From Allobosea sp. Root483D1 (GTDB lineage: Bacteria; Pseudomonadota; Alphaproteobacteria; Rhizobiales; Beijerinckiaceae): a stretch of DNA of 64,000 bases. Position 1 is the stretch's first letter, and each line of letters begins with the position of its first letter. The translations under genes were made by a program, and so were the position numbers. A model generated the notes under the pieces. It was not told the DNA's origin. It saw nothing but the letters and a program-made list of their open reading frames with translations, and did no database searches. The DNA is taken from NCBI RefSeq assembly GCF_001429505.1, contig NZ_LMJW01000022.1, positions 1 to 64,000 on the forward strand. The letters run 5' to 3'. Positions 50,572-61,541 of this stretch are shown here, in pieces.

Positions 50572-52290
50572 TCAGGCCGGCTTGTGCGGCAGAGCGAGGC
50601 CGTAGCGCTCGTCGGCGGGCTGCTCCTCGGCCTTGCGCAGCCTAGTCTCGCTGAGTTCGTCGGCGGCTTCCAGGATCGGATAGGCGATCGAGGTGATGTG
50701 GCCGTGGATGCGCTTCAGGTCGCGCAGCACGTCGAGATGGATCGACGAGGTCTCGAGCGACTCGGTCACGCCGCTGCGCAGGCGCTCGTAATGCTTCTCG
50801 GTCGCCATGCGTTCGGCGACGCGCATCGCGCTCTTCTCGTCGAAGAGCTGGCGGGCAAGGGTGATGTCGCGCGAGGCGAGCACGTTGAGCGAAAGCTGCA
50901 GGCTGTGGCTGACCCGCGTGTGGAAGTCGCGGATCTCGGCGAGACCTTCCTCGGAGAAGCGGTAGCGCTTGCGGATCTTTTTCTCCGCGAGCTCCCGCAG
51001 GTTCTTGTCGATGATGTCGCCGATATGCTCGAGATTGGTGGTCGCCGTGATGATCTCGAACAGGCGCCGGCTGTCCTCCTCGCAGAGCGGACGGCGCGAG
51101 AGCTGGACGAGATAGAGCTTGATCGCCTCGTGGATCGTATCGACGCCGTCATCGGCCGCGGCGATCTCGCGCGAGAGCGCGAGCTTGTCCTGCTCCAGCA
51201 GGATCAGCAGGTCCTTCAGCATGGCGCTGACGCGGTCGCCCAGATGCAGCGTCTCGCGCATCGCGCTGGCAAGGGCTTCCGGCGGGCTGTCGAGCAGGCT
51301 GGGGTCGAGATAGAGCGGCCGCGTGCGCTGCTCCGTCTCGGGCGCAGCCGGGGTCAGGCGCGTGATCAGCGCGGCGATCGGGCCGGTGAAGGGCAGGAAG
51401 GCGAGGGCGCCGACGATGTTCAGCGCCAGATGGATTTCGACCGCGAGACGCGCGGGATTCGGCGACAGCTGTGAGAACCACCCTGCCAGCGGCTTGGCGA
51501 ACGGGATGACGACGAGCGCGATGATGATGCGCGTCAAGAGGTTGGCGAGCGCGACGCGGCGCTGCGCGACCGGCGCGCCGAGCTGGTCGATCACCGGGAC
51601 CAGCGCGTTGCCGAGATTGGCGCCGACGATCAGGATCAGCGCGGTCGGGGCCGGGAACAGCCCGCCGGCCCAGAACGAGGCAATCAGCAGGACGATGGCG
51701 AGGCTGGAATGGGTCAGCCAGGTCGCCGCGACCGTGATCGCGATGGCGAGGAGGGGCTCGCTGGCCAGGGCCTCGAACGCCATGCGGAAGACCGGCGACT
51801 GCGCCAGCGGTGCCGAGGCGGTCTTGAGCTCGGCGAGCGAGAGCAGGATCAGCCCGATGCCGACGATCAGGCGGCCGATATTGCGGGCCCGGTTCATCGC
51901 CTCGTTGGCGAGATAGAGCGTCACGCCGACGGCAAGGCACGCCCCCCAGATCCAGCCGAGCTCGAACGAGACCAGGAAGGCGGCGAGCGCAGTGCCGACA
52001 TTCGCGCCGAGCAGCACGGCAAAGGCCATGGGCAGGCCGATCAGCGCCTGGCCGGCAAAGGAGGAGAGCAGCAGCGTCGTCGCCGTCGAGCTCTGCAGGA
52101 TCAGCGTTACGACTGCCCCGCTCGCCATGGCCGAGACGCGATTGCCGGTGAAGCGCGCGATCGCCTGCCGCAGCGACGATCCGAAGGCCCGCGTCGCGCC
52201 CGTCCGTACCAGCCTGACCGCCCAGATCAGCAGCGCCACCGAACCGGCGAGGTGGATCAGGATGGCGGTGGTGCTCTCGGCGGCGTTCAT
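50572..52290 (-). CDS. Na/Pi cotransporter family protein with PhoU-like domain
   Basis: A 572-residue membrane protein. The N-terminal half has two inverted Na_Pi_cotrans repeats (GAVVTLILQSSTATTLLLSS and THSSLAIVLLIASFWAGGLF; the QSSTAT and the matching THSS/LAIV segments), about eight helices. The C-terminal ~200 residues are a cytoplasmic PhoU-like helical domain (TTNLEHIGDIIDKNLRELAE). It resembles YjbB, which exports or balances phosphate. It stands alone between the LysR gene and a 259-base gap. Confidence 0.93.
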   Translation of the reverse strand: MNAAESTTAILIHLAGSVALLIWAVRLVRTGATRAFGSSLRQAIARFTGNRVSAMASGAVVTLILQSSTATTLLLSSFAGQALIGLPMAFAVLLGANVGTALAAFLVSFELGWIWGACLAVGVTLYLANEAMNRARNIGRLIVGIGLILLSLAELKTASAPLAQSPVFRMAFEALASEPLLAIAITVAATWLTHSSLAIVLLIASFWAGGLFPAPTALILIVGANLGNALVPVIDQLGAPVAQRRVALANLLTRIIIALVVIPFAKPLAGWFSQLSPNPARLAVEIHLALNIVGALAFLPFTGPIAALITRLTPAAPETEQRTRPLYLDPSLLDSPPEALASAMRETLHLGDRVSAMLKDLLILLEQDKLALSREIAAADDGVDTIHEAIKLYLVQLSRRPLCEEDSRRLFEIITATTNLEHIGDIIDKNLRELAEKKIRKRYRFSEEGLAEIRDFHTRVSHSLQLSLNVLASRDITLARQLFDEKSAMRVAERMATEKHYERLRSGVTESLETSSIHLDVLRDLKRIHGHITSIAYPILEAADELSETRLRKAEEQPADERYGLALPHKPA

Positions 52291-52549
52291 CGTGGGGAGG
52301 GCGCTCCTTCAGCGGGAATCGGAGGAATGAAGCGGCGGATTATGCCGTCAAATTCATTAGCCGTCTTATAAAATCTGCGGCGGAAATGGTCTACTTCTCT
52401 CGTATGCGCTCCAGAATGGAAAACGGTCGTCGCACGCTCAAAAGCGCAATAGCCAGCGGCCGTGGCGATCCACGGCAACGCTGGCGAAGCCGTCTTGGTA
52501 GCTGGTCAGTGTGGAAGAATTGAGGTCAGGGCCTGCGCCGCAGCGACGA

Positions 52550-53233
52550 CTACCCAGCCGGAGCAGGCTTCGGCTGGGATTTGCTCGAAAGCGCCGCGCG
52601 CTCGGCCGCCATCGCCGTGATCAGGCGCGGATACGCCTCCTGCATCGCCGCGCGGAAGGCCTCGAACGGCATCTCGTCATGGTCGCCGCGGTCGAGCACA
52701 TAGTCCATGTGCTGGCGGCCTGCCGCGTCGAAGGGCTGGAAGATCGAATCCGCGCTGCCGTCGAAGTCGAGCGGTTCGACGCCGAAGCGAGCGCAGAAGG
52801 CAAGGTCGAAGGCCGGCGTCGCCTTGACCCAGCGGCCGTCGAGGAAGAGCAGCGTATAGGCGTGCCAGCGGAAGACGTCGCTGCCCATCAATTCGAGGAT
52901 GCGCGGCGATGCCAGGTGGTTGCGCACATCGGCGAAACCGACGCGGGCCGGAATGCCGGCGGCGCGGGCGGCCGCGGCGAGCGTCACCGCCTTGGGCACG
53001 CAGAACGAGCCCTTCGCTTCCAGGCAGCGCGAGGCGACGAAGATGTCGCGCTCGATCCCGAAATAGCGGAGGTCGTAGGGGATGGCGTCGCGGACGGCGT
53101 AGTAGAGCCGCACCGCGCGATAGCGGTCCGGGCCGGTGCCGGCATGCGCTTCGACGAAAGCGCGGATCACCGGCGCGTTGGCGTCGATGAAGGGCGTGGC
53201 CTGCAGCGCCCCGGCGAGCCTGTCGTCGCTCAT
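52550..53233 (-). CDS. Transglutaminase-like domain protein
   Basis: A 227-residue protein of the bacterial transglutaminase-like superfamily. The catalytic triad can be read as Cys78 (GSFCVPKAVTLAA), His124 (FRWHAYTLLFLDGRW) and Asp143 (TPAFDLAF). The start at 53233 follows GGGAGGG by 6 bases. It lies 13 bases downstream of the chromene-carboxylate isomerase-like gene, at the end of the atu-like operon. Members act as amide hydrolases or cysteine proteases; its link to terpene catabolism is unknown. Confidence 0.85.
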   Translation of the reverse strand: MSDDRLAGALQATPFIDANAPVIRAFVEAHAGTGPDRYRAVRLYYAVRDAIPYDLRYFGIERDIFVASRCLEAKGSFCVPKAVTLAAAARAAGIPARVGFADVRNHLASPRILELMGSDVFRWHAYTLLFLDGRWVKATPAFDLAFCARFGVEPLDFDGSADSIFQPFDAAGRQHMDYVLDRGDHDEMPFEAFRAAMQEAYPRLITAMAAERAALSSKSQPKPAPAG

Positions 53234-53246
53234 CGCACCCTCCCGT

Positions 53247-53861
53247 TCATGCCCTGCCACGCGGATGCTGCAGCCGCCAGGCGATCTGCGGCAGGCGGTC
53301 GGCGCCGAAGAAGCTCTCGCCATCCAGTGTCACGAAGGGCACGCCGATCAGGTTCGCGGCGCAGGCTTCGTCTATTGTCTCGCCGAGGCGCTGGCGGCCC
53401 TCGCTGCCGTCGATCATGGCGCGGATCGCCTCGGGCGTCTCACCCGCCAGGCAGGGCAGGGCGGCGAGCACGGCCGGGTCGGCGATATTCTCAGCCCTGG
53501 CAAAGAAGGCCTCGAAGATCTCGCTCGCCAGTCGCAGCCCATCCTGCGGCCGTGTCGCGGTCCAGGCATGATAGAGCCGGCCGGCAAGATGGGCCGAGAT
53601 CTGCAGCGGCTCAGGAATACGAAACGGCAGGCCGAAGAATTCGGCCGAGCGGGTCACGTCCTCGAGGAAGTAGCGCCGCCGCGCCGGCGTCTCCAGCGGG
53701 TTGACGACGCCCTGCTGCTTGAACACAGCCCAGAGCAGGATCGGCCGGAGCTCCAGCGCCCGGCCATGCTCCTCGGCCAACCGCGCCAACGGGCCGAGCG
53801 CGAAATAGGAATAGGGCGAGGCGAAATCGAGATAAAAGCGAAGCGGTCCCGGCATGGCCAT
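53247..53861 (-). CDS. 2-hydroxychromene-2-carboxylate isomerase-like (DsbA fold)
   Basis: A 204-residue thioredoxin-fold protein of the kappa-GST/HCCA isomerase family. LRFYLDFASPYSYFALGPLA has the active-site Ser in place of the DsbA Cys, and IGVPFVTLDGESFFGADRLP is the conserved cis-Pro region. Relatives isomerise aromatic chromenes with glutathione, or act as GSH-dependent transferases. Its ATG overlaps the carboxyltransferase stop (TGATG), showing cotranslation within the atu-like operon, where such a gene is not a core member. Confidence 0.9.
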   Translation of the reverse strand: MAMPGPLRFYLDFASPYSYFALGPLARLAEEHGRALELRPILLWAVFKQQGVVNPLETPARRRYFLEDVTRSAEFFGLPFRIPEPLQISAHLAGRLYHAWTATRPQDGLRLASEIFEAFFARAENIADPAVLAALPCLAGETPEAIRAMIDGSEGRQRLGETIDEACAANLIGVPFVTLDGESFFGADRLPQIAWRLQHPRGRA

Positions 53862-55468
53862 CAGAACCTGAAGACGCCGTAGCCGGGCTCGCCGAGCGGG
53901 GCGTTGAGCGAGGCCGAGATCGCCACGCCGAGCGCGTTGCGGGTGTCGAGCGGGTCGATGATGCCGTCGTCCCAGAGTTCCGAGGTCGAGTAATAGGCCG
54001 AGAGCTGCTCCTGATAGGCTTTTCGCGTCTCGTCCCAGAGCTTGTCGATCTCGCCTTTGTCGACTGCGCCGCCATTGCGCTTCATCTGGTTGGCCTTGAC
54101 CTCGGCCAGCGTGTTCGCCGCCTGGTCGCCGCCCATCACGCCGATCTGGTGGTTCGGCCAGGAGAACAGGAAGCGCCCGTCGAAGGCGCGCCCGCACATG
54201 CCGTAATTGCCAGCGCCGAACGAGCCGTTGCACATCACGGTGAACTTCGGCACCCGCGAGCAGCTCTGCGCCATGATCATCTTGGCGCCGTCCTTGGTGA
54301 TGCCGCGGCGCTCATATTCGCGCCCGACCATGTAGCCGGTGATGTTCTGCAGGAAGACCAGCGGCGTGTTGTTCTGGTTGCAGAGTTCTATGAAATGGGC
54401 GCCCTTGATCGACGAGTCGTTGAAGAGCACGCCGTTATTGGCGAGGATTCCGACCTTGAAGCCCCAGATATTGGCGAAGCCGCAGACCAAAGTTGTGCCA
54501 TAGGCCGGCTTGTATTCGTGGAAGCGGCTGCCATCGACGATGCGGGCGATGATCTCGCGCATGTCGAAGGCTTTCTTGATGTCGTCGGGCACGATCCCGT
54601 AGATCTCGGCGGGATCGTAGAACGGCTCCTCCGGCGCCTCGCGCTGCGCCTCCCAGCGCGGCAGCCGGTCCCATTGCGAGACGATGTCGCGGCCGATCTC
54701 GATGGCGTGCTCCTCGCTGTCGGCGGGGTAGTCGCAGGTCCCGGAGACGCTGGTATGCATCTCGGCGCCGCCGAGCTCCTCGACCGTGACGTCCTCGCCC
54801 GTCGCCGCCTTCACCAAGGGCGGCCCGCCGAGGAAGACCGCGCCGGTGCCGCGCACGATGACGCTGTAGTCGGAGAGGCCGGGGATATAGGCGCCGCCCG
54901 CTGTGCAATGTCCGAAGACCAAGGCGAGCTGCTTCACGCCCATCTTCGATAGCATCGACTGGTTGCGGAAGATCCGCCCGCCCATGTAGCGATCCGGAAA
55001 CAGCTCCGACTGGAGCTGCAGGAAGCCGCCGGCGGAATCGCAGAGATGTACGACCGGCAGCCGGTTCTCCATGGCGATATCGAGGGCGCGGACGATCTTC
55101 TTGACCGTCAGCGGATACCAGGCGCCGCCCTTCACGGTCGGATCGTCGGCGCGGATCATGACCTCGCGGCCGGAGACCATGCCGATGCCGACGATCGAGC
55201 TGGCCGAGGGCGATTCCCCGCCATAGGCCATGTTGCCCGCGAGCGAGGACAGCTCGAGGAAGGGCGTGCCGGGGTCGAGCAGCATCTCGATGCGCTTGCG
55301 CTGCGGCATCTTCTGCTGGCGGGCAAGGCGTTCGAGGTCGCGCTGCGGCCGGCTGTGGCGCGCCGCCTCCTGCTTCGCCCTGAATTCGGCGACGAGGCGG
55401 CGGTTATGAGCCTCGTTGCGGCGGAAATCGGCGGAAGCGGTGTTGATCGAAGATTGCAGTCTGGACAT
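53861..55468 (-). CDS. atuC: Acyl-CoA carboxylase carboxyltransferase (beta) subunit
   Basis: A 535-residue biotin-dependent carboxyltransferase of the MccB/LiuB/AtuC group. QKMPQRKRIEMLLDPGTPFL opens the N-domain. ALVFGHCTAGGAYIPGLSDY, the TGEDVTVEELGGAEMHTSVS loop, NITGYMVGREYERRGITKDG and MCNGSFGAGNYGMCGRAFDG are the conserved CoA- and biotin-binding segments. It takes CO2 from biotin to a branched enoyl-CoA. Phe/Gly specificity residues that separate geranyl- from methylcrotonyl-CoA enzymes were not assigned; AtuA next door favours the geranyl-CoA reading. Confidence 0.93.
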   Translation of the reverse strand: MSRLQSSINTASADFRRNEAHNRRLVAEFRAKQEAARHSRPQRDLERLARQQKMPQRKRIEMLLDPGTPFLELSSLAGNMAYGGESPSASSIVGIGMVSGREVMIRADDPTVKGGAWYPLTVKKIVRALDIAMENRLPVVHLCDSAGGFLQLQSELFPDRYMGGRIFRNQSMLSKMGVKQLALVFGHCTAGGAYIPGLSDYSVIVRGTGAVFLGGPPLVKAATGEDVTVEELGGAEMHTSVSGTCDYPADSEEHAIEIGRDIVSQWDRLPRWEAQREAPEEPFYDPAEIYGIVPDDIKKAFDMREIIARIVDGSRFHEYKPAYGTTLVCGFANIWGFKVGILANNGVLFNDSSIKGAHFIELCNQNNTPLVFLQNITGYMVGREYERRGITKDGAKMIMAQSCSRVPKFTVMCNGSFGAGNYGMCGRAFDGRFLFSWPNHQIGVMGGDQAANTLAEVKANQMKRNGGAVDKGEIDKLWDETRKAYQEQLSAYYSTSELWDDGIIDPLDTRNALGVAISASLNAPLGEPGYGVFRF

Positions 55469-55472
55469 CGGG

Positions 55473-55973
55473 TCAGCCTTCCGCCGGAGCCGCGAGACGG
55501 GCGAGCACGGCGTCCTTGTCGAAGCCCTCGCCTTCTCGCGCCGCGATCTCGGCGATCTCGCCGTCACGCGGCGCATCGAGCTTCATCTGAAGCTTCATGC
55601 TTTCGATCGTGACGATGGTCTCGCCGCGCTGGACGCTGTCGCCGACGCGCTTGTGAACCACGATCACGGTGCCCGGCATTGGCGCGCGCACAACGTTGGC
55701 ACCGCCGCCGGCGGCGGAGGCGTCCGCCGCCGCATCGCGCCGGCGCAGCGCGAAGCTGCGTCCACCCAACCGGACGATGACGCCATCGGCGCTGCCGGCG
55801 CGGGCGAAGGCGACGGGTTCGCCGTCGAGCGTCAGCGCGCGGCTGCCGTCGCCGGCTTCGTCGAGGCCTTCGACGACATGCCGGCGACCATCGATCGAGA
55901 GCACGAGATGCGGGCGGCGCGCCAGGATGGTGACGTTATGCACTGTGCCGTCGAGATCGAGCTTGAGGACCAT
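55473..55973 (-). CDS. Biotin carboxyl carrier protein subunit (split)
   Basis: A 166-residue protein. Its C-terminal ~75 residues are a biotinyl domain with Lys127 in TIESMKLQMKLDAP; the usual motif is AMKM, here SMKL. The N-terminal half (MVLKLDLDGTVHNVTI) matches the BT linker of methylcrotonyl- and geranyl-CoA carboxylase alpha subunits. It starts 2 bases after the biotin carboxylase stop, with GGAGGAA as RBS. Together the two proteins equal the length of a normal fused alpha subunit (about 665 residues). Confidence 0.9.
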   Translation of the reverse strand: MVLKLDLDGTVHNVTILARRPHLVLSIDGRRHVVEGLDEAGDGSRALTLDGEPVAFARAGSADGVIVRLGGRSFALRRRDAAADASAAGGGANVVRAPMPGTVIVVHKRVGDSVQRGETIVTIESMKLQMKLDAPRDGEIAEIAAREGEGFDKDAVLARLAAPAEG

Positions 55974-55975
55974 GC

Positions 55976-57474
<1,499 letters not shown>

Positions 57475-57475
<1 letters not shown>

Positions 57476-59295
57476 CAAGCGTTGTCCGTTTTGGCGAAGG
57501 AATGGAGGGCACCACCCGCTGCGAGCCAGGAAGCAGGCACCGGCACCGGCAGGCTCATCAGCACCTGCGCCATCGCCTTGCCCTGCGGGTCATGGCGTAG
57601 CGAGGCGATGCCGCCGCCGCCGAGCGCGCGGTGCATGACGAGGTTAAAGCCGCCGAGGCCCGGCCAGTCGAAGCGTTCGACCTTGCCCGCGACATGGTGG
57701 GCGAAGTGCCGGCCGACCGCCTCCGGCGTCAGCGCCCGGCGCAGCCAGGGCAGGAAGGCGGCATCGCGCGCGATCACGCCGATATTGGCGATGTCGCCCT
57801 TGTCGCCGCTGCGGCCGAAGGCGAGGGCGACGAGCGGCACCTCGGCCGTCTCGCCGGTCGCGATATCCGGGACGTCCGCGGTGACAGGCGAGGGCGCATT
57901 CACCGCCGCTGCGGGGATATGTGCTGGCACCGGCAGTTTCGTCTCGCCGAGGCTGACGGTAGGCTGCAATTCGGCCTTGTCGATCAGGAAGGAGAACAGC
58001 CTGATCACCGGCTGCGGCTCGGGCCGGCCGCCGGCAAAGCCGGTCAGGCTCTGGGCCATCGCGGTCGCGGCCGGATAGATCTCGCGGGCGAAGATCTGCA
58101 GGGCCTCCTTGGAAGGGTGGCGCACGCCGATCTTGAGCACGACCTCGCGCGTCGCCCGCGTCCGGCTCTGGGCGCCATAGCTCGCCTCGGCGCCGAGCGT
58201 CTCGATCGAGCTTTCAGCGAAGTCGGGAAGACCGGCCTCGCGGATCAATCGGCCGCAGCGGGCGAGAACCGCCTTCGCGACCGCTTCGGCCCGCTCGGCC
58301 GCGTCGTCGCCGACGATCATCATCGTCGTCGCGCAGCGATAGCCGTCGGGATAGGTGGCGCTGACCTTGTAACTGTTCGACGGAGCCCGCCCGCGCACGC
58401 CGGAAACCCGGACGCGATCGCGGCCGGTGGCTTCCAGCTTCACCTGCGACCAATCGCAAGCGACATCCGGCAGCATATAGGCGGCGGGGTCGCCGACCTC
58501 GTAGACGATCTGCTCGGCGATGGTCGCCGGGCTGACGCGCCCGCCGGTTCCCTCCGGCTTGCCGACCTCGAAGCTGCCGTCGGCCCGGCAATCGGCGACG
58601 GGGAAGCCCATATCGGCCCAGTCGCCGGCGACGTCGCGCCAGTCGGTGACGATGCCGCCGGTCGCCTGCGCGCCGCATTCGAGGATGTGGCCGGCGAGGC
58701 TCCCGGCCGAGAGCCGGTCATAGTCCTGAGGGGACCAGCCGAATTCATGGATCAGCGGGCCGAGGACCACGGCCGAGTCGACGCAGCGCCCGGTCACCAC
58801 GACATCGGTGCCGGCCGCGAGCGCCGCCGCGATCGGGAAGGCGCCGAGATAGGCGTTGATGCTGGCGATCCTGTCGGGGAAGGGCGCGCCGGAGAACATC
58901 TCGCTGACACCCGCTGCACGCAGGCGCTCGGCCTCGCCCGAGAGGTCGTCGCCGGTGACGATCGCGACCTTGAGGTCGACGCCGACCTCGTTGAAGGCGG
59001 CGAGCAGCGCGTCGCGGCAGGCTTCCGGATTGACCCCGCCGGCATTGGTGACGACGCGGATGCGCTTCTCCGCGATCTCGCGGGCGAGCGGCTTCATTAC
59101 CAGCGAGACGAAGTCGGTGGCATAGCCGAGCGCCGGGTTCTTCGCCTTCATCCGGGCGAGGATCGACATGGTGATCTCGGCGAGATAGTCGAGCACGAGA
59201 TAGTCGATGCCGCCGCGTTGGACGAGCTGGCGCGGCCCCTCCGGGCTGTCTCCCCAGAAGCCGGCGCCGCAGCCGATGCGGATGCTCTCGCGCAT
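57475..59295 (-). CDS. atuA: Acyclic terpene utilization protein AtuA family (DUF1446)
   Basis: A 606-residue protein of the AtuA family, whose members are required for citronellol/geraniol growth although the reaction is not well established. IRIGCGAGFWGDSPEGPRQL, DYLAEITMSILARMKAKNPA and VTNAGGVNPEACRDALLAAF are typical of the N-terminal part; the C-terminal ~110 residues (LAFGRSGDKGDIANIGVIAR) form the second conserved domain. ATG 59295 is used; a GTG at 59304 overlaps the enoyl-CoA hydratase stop (GTGA) and is a credible alternative. Confidence 0.9.
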
Positions 59296-59300
59296 GGCGT

Positions 59301-60092
59301 TCACCGCCCGGTCCAGGCCGGCGGACGCTTCTCGGCGAAGGCGGCGAAGCCCTCGCGCGCGTCTTCGGTTCGGGCCATGTTCGCCAGCATGAACTGGGCG
59401 TATTCGAGCGCCGTATCGGTCGACATCTCGCGGATCTTGGCGAGGCTCTGCTTGCCCAGGCGAATGCCGGTCGGCGATTTGTCGACGAGGCGGCCGACCA
59501 GCCATGCCGTCTTGGCGTCGAGCTCATCAGCCGGCACGGCGTAGTTGACGATCGCGCCAGCTTCCGGATCGCCCGCCTTGATGGTCTCGCCGGTGAGGCA
59601 GAGTTCCATCAGTCGGCGATAGGGCAGGACCCGCATCAGATAGGGCAGGATCATCATCGGGAAGAGCCCGACCTTGACCTCGGTGACGCCAAGCAGGGCG
59701 TCGTCGCGCGCCACCACCAGATCGCAGGCGCAGATCAGGCCAAAGCCGCCGGCGAGCGCATGGCCGTTGACCCGCGCCACCAGCGGCAGCCGGCAGGCAT
59801 CCATCCGGCGCAGCAGGCCGGCGACGTAATGGCGGGGATCGGCAGCCTCGATGGTGAAAGGCGTTCCGTCCGCATTCGGCTTGAGGTCGCCGCCGGCGCA
59901 GAAGGCCTTGTCGCCGGCTCCGGTCAGGATGATGGCGCGAACCTCAGGGACGGCTTCGGCCGCATCGAGCGCGGCCACGATTCCCGCGGCAACCGCCTCG
60001 TTCAGGGCGTTGCGGCGGTTCTCGCGATTGATCGTGACGACCAGCGCCGCGCCCTCGCGTCGGGTGATGACCTCTTCGCTCACGGATTCCAT
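59301..60092 (-). CDS. Enoyl-CoA hydratase/isomerase family protein
   Basis: A 263-residue crotonase. NALNEAVAAGIVAALDAAEA, the oxyanion-hole segments ILTGAGDKAFCAGGDL and LVARVNGHALAGGFGLICAC are conserved. The catalytic Glu pair of hydratases is not both clear: LGVTEVKVGLFPMMILPYLM keeps one Glu, as in hydratases of the isohexenyl-glutaconyl/methylglutaconyl-CoA type. It is first in the minus-strand atu-like operon, and would hydrate the carboxylated enoyl-CoA (AtuE-like role). Confidence 0.9.
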   Translation of the reverse strand: MESVSEEVITRREGAALVVTINRENRRNALNEAVAAGIVAALDAAEAVPEVRAIILTGAGDKAFCAGGDLKPNADGTPFTIEAADPRHYVAGLLRRMDACRLPLVARVNGHALAGGFGLICACDLVVARDDALLGVTEVKVGLFPMMILPYLMRVLPYRRLMELCLTGETIKAGDPEAGAIVNYAVPADELDAKTAWLVGRLVDKSPTGIRLGKQSLAKIREMSTDTALEYAQFMLANMARTEDAREGFAAFAEKRPPAWTGR

Positions 60093-60127
60093 CCCTGCGC
60101 GGCTCGCTGAGGGAGCCTTTGTGCAGT

Positions 60128-60146
60128 AAATGATTTCAATTCATTT
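60128..60146. promoter_or_regulatory. Candidate TetR operator in divergent atu-like promoter
   Basis: AAATGATTTCAATTCATTT is an imperfect palindrome with perfect 6-bp outer arms (AAATGA/TCATTT). It lies 36 bases upstream of the enoyl-CoA hydratase start and within the 237-base gap to the divergent acyl-CoA dehydrogenase gene. A weaker relative is seen near 63247-63263 between the TetR and second nitronate monooxygenase genes. Confidence 0.45.
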
Positions 60147-60329
60147 GCTGTGTCAATAGGTGTGAAGCGGTGAGAAGGTGCCGGATAGCACGCAAATGGA
60201 TTGTTCGATTTTGCCGCATAGGCTCACGTTGACAGTCGTTGCCGCCGCTGATGAAATACGCTCAATAAGATCAATCGAGCCGAATGGCTCGCTGCCTGCA
60301 CGCTGCGTGGGGCGAGGGAGGAACTAGAC

Positions 60330-61541
60330 GTGAATGCCGTGAACGGTAGCAATCGCGCCCACGCCTTCGGGCTCGACGAGGAGCAGAACGCGATCCTCGA
60401 CGGTGCCGACCGCTATGCCCGCGCCGAGCTCTATCCGCTGTCGCAGCGCATGGACGATGAGGAGTGGTGGCCGGACGAGGCCTTCCGCCATATCGGCGCC
60501 AGCGGCTTCCTCGGCGCGACCATCCCCGAGCAATATGGCGGGGCGGGGCTCGACCTGCTTCAGGCCGGGCTGGTGCTTCAGGGCTTCAGCCGCTGGAACC
60601 ATGCGATGGCGCTGTCGGTCGTCGCCCATGACAACCTCTGCGCCAACAACATCTACCGCAACGGCAATGAGGAGCAGCGGCGCAGGTATCTGCCCGATCT
60701 CTGCTCGGGGAAAACGCTCGGCGCACTCGGCCTGACCGAGCCGGGGGCGGGTTCCGACGCGCTCGGCTCGATGCGGACCACGGCGCGCCGCGAGGGCGAC
60801 CACTACGTCCTCAACGGCAGCAAGATCTTCATCACCAACGGCCCGGTCGCCGACGTGCTCTTGGTCTACGCCAAGACCGACAAGGAGCGCGGCGCCCACG
60901 GCATCTCCGCCTTCATCGTCGAGAAGGATTTCCCCGGCTTCAAGGTGGCGCAGAAGCTGACCAAGATGGGCTATCGCGGCAGCCAGACCGGCGAGCTGCT
61001 GTTCGAGGATTGCCGCGTCCCGGCCGCCAATCTCGTCGGCGCCGAGAATCAGGGCGTCGCCATCGTGATGAGCGGGCTCGATCTCGAGCGCGCGATGATC
61101 TCGCCGCTCTGCCTCGGCATTTCCGAGCGGGCGCTCGAGCTCTCGATCGACTACGCCAAGACGCGCAAGCAATTCGGCAAGCCGATCGGCTCGTTCCAGA
61201 TGGTCCAGTCGATGCTGGCCGAGATGTATGTGCTGGTCGAGACCATGCGCAGCTTCAGCTATCGCACGCTCGCCGAGGCGGCCCCGCTCGAAGTCGGCGG
61301 CGGCGGGCGCGGCGACATCCACCGCCTGACCGCGGCCTCGGTGATGTATGCGGCGCAGGCCTGCCACGATGTCCTCGACAAGGCCGTGCAGGTCCATGGC
61401 GGCGCCGGCTATATCTGGGAATCGGAGATCAACCGGCTCTTCCGCAGCACCAAGCTGCTCGAGATCGGCGCCGGCACCACCGAAGTCCGCAAGATGATCA
61501 TCGCCGGCGAATTGCTGAAGGGGATGGAGCGTCATGGCTGA
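60330..61541 (+). CDS. Acyl-CoA dehydrogenase, isovaleryl/citronellyl-CoA type
   Basis: A 403-residue flavoprotein. LGLTEPGAGSDALGSMRTTA and FITNGPVADVLLVYAKTDKE are conserved FAD/CoA segments. The catalytic base is probably the Glu in MSGLDLERAMISPLCLGISE, the position used by isovaleryl-CoA dehydrogenase. KAVQVHGGAGYIWESEINRL and EIGAGTTEVRKMII complete the C-terminus. The start is a GTG with GGGAGGAA upstream. Divergent from the carboxylase operon, it would supply the enoyl-CoA substrate of that enzyme (AtuD/LiuA-like role). Confidence 0.93.
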   Translation: MNAVNGSNRAHAFGLDEEQNAILDGADRYARAELYPLSQRMDDEEWWPDEAFRHIGASGFLGATIPEQYGGAGLDLLQAGLVLQGFSRWNHAMALSVVAHDNLCANNIYRNGNEEQRRRYLPDLCSGKTLGALGLTEPGAGSDALGSMRTTARREGDHYVLNGSKIFITNGPVADVLLVYAKTDKERGAHGISAFIVEKDFPGFKVAQKLTKMGYRGSQTGELLFEDCRVPAANLVGAENQGVAIVMSGLDLERAMISPLCLGISERALELSIDYAKTRKQFGKPIGSFQMVQSMLAEMYVLVETMRSFSYRTLAEAAPLEVGGGGRGDIHRLTAASVMYAAQACHDVLDKAVQVHGGAGYIWESEINRLFRSTKLLEIGAGTTEVRKMIIAGELLKGMERHG

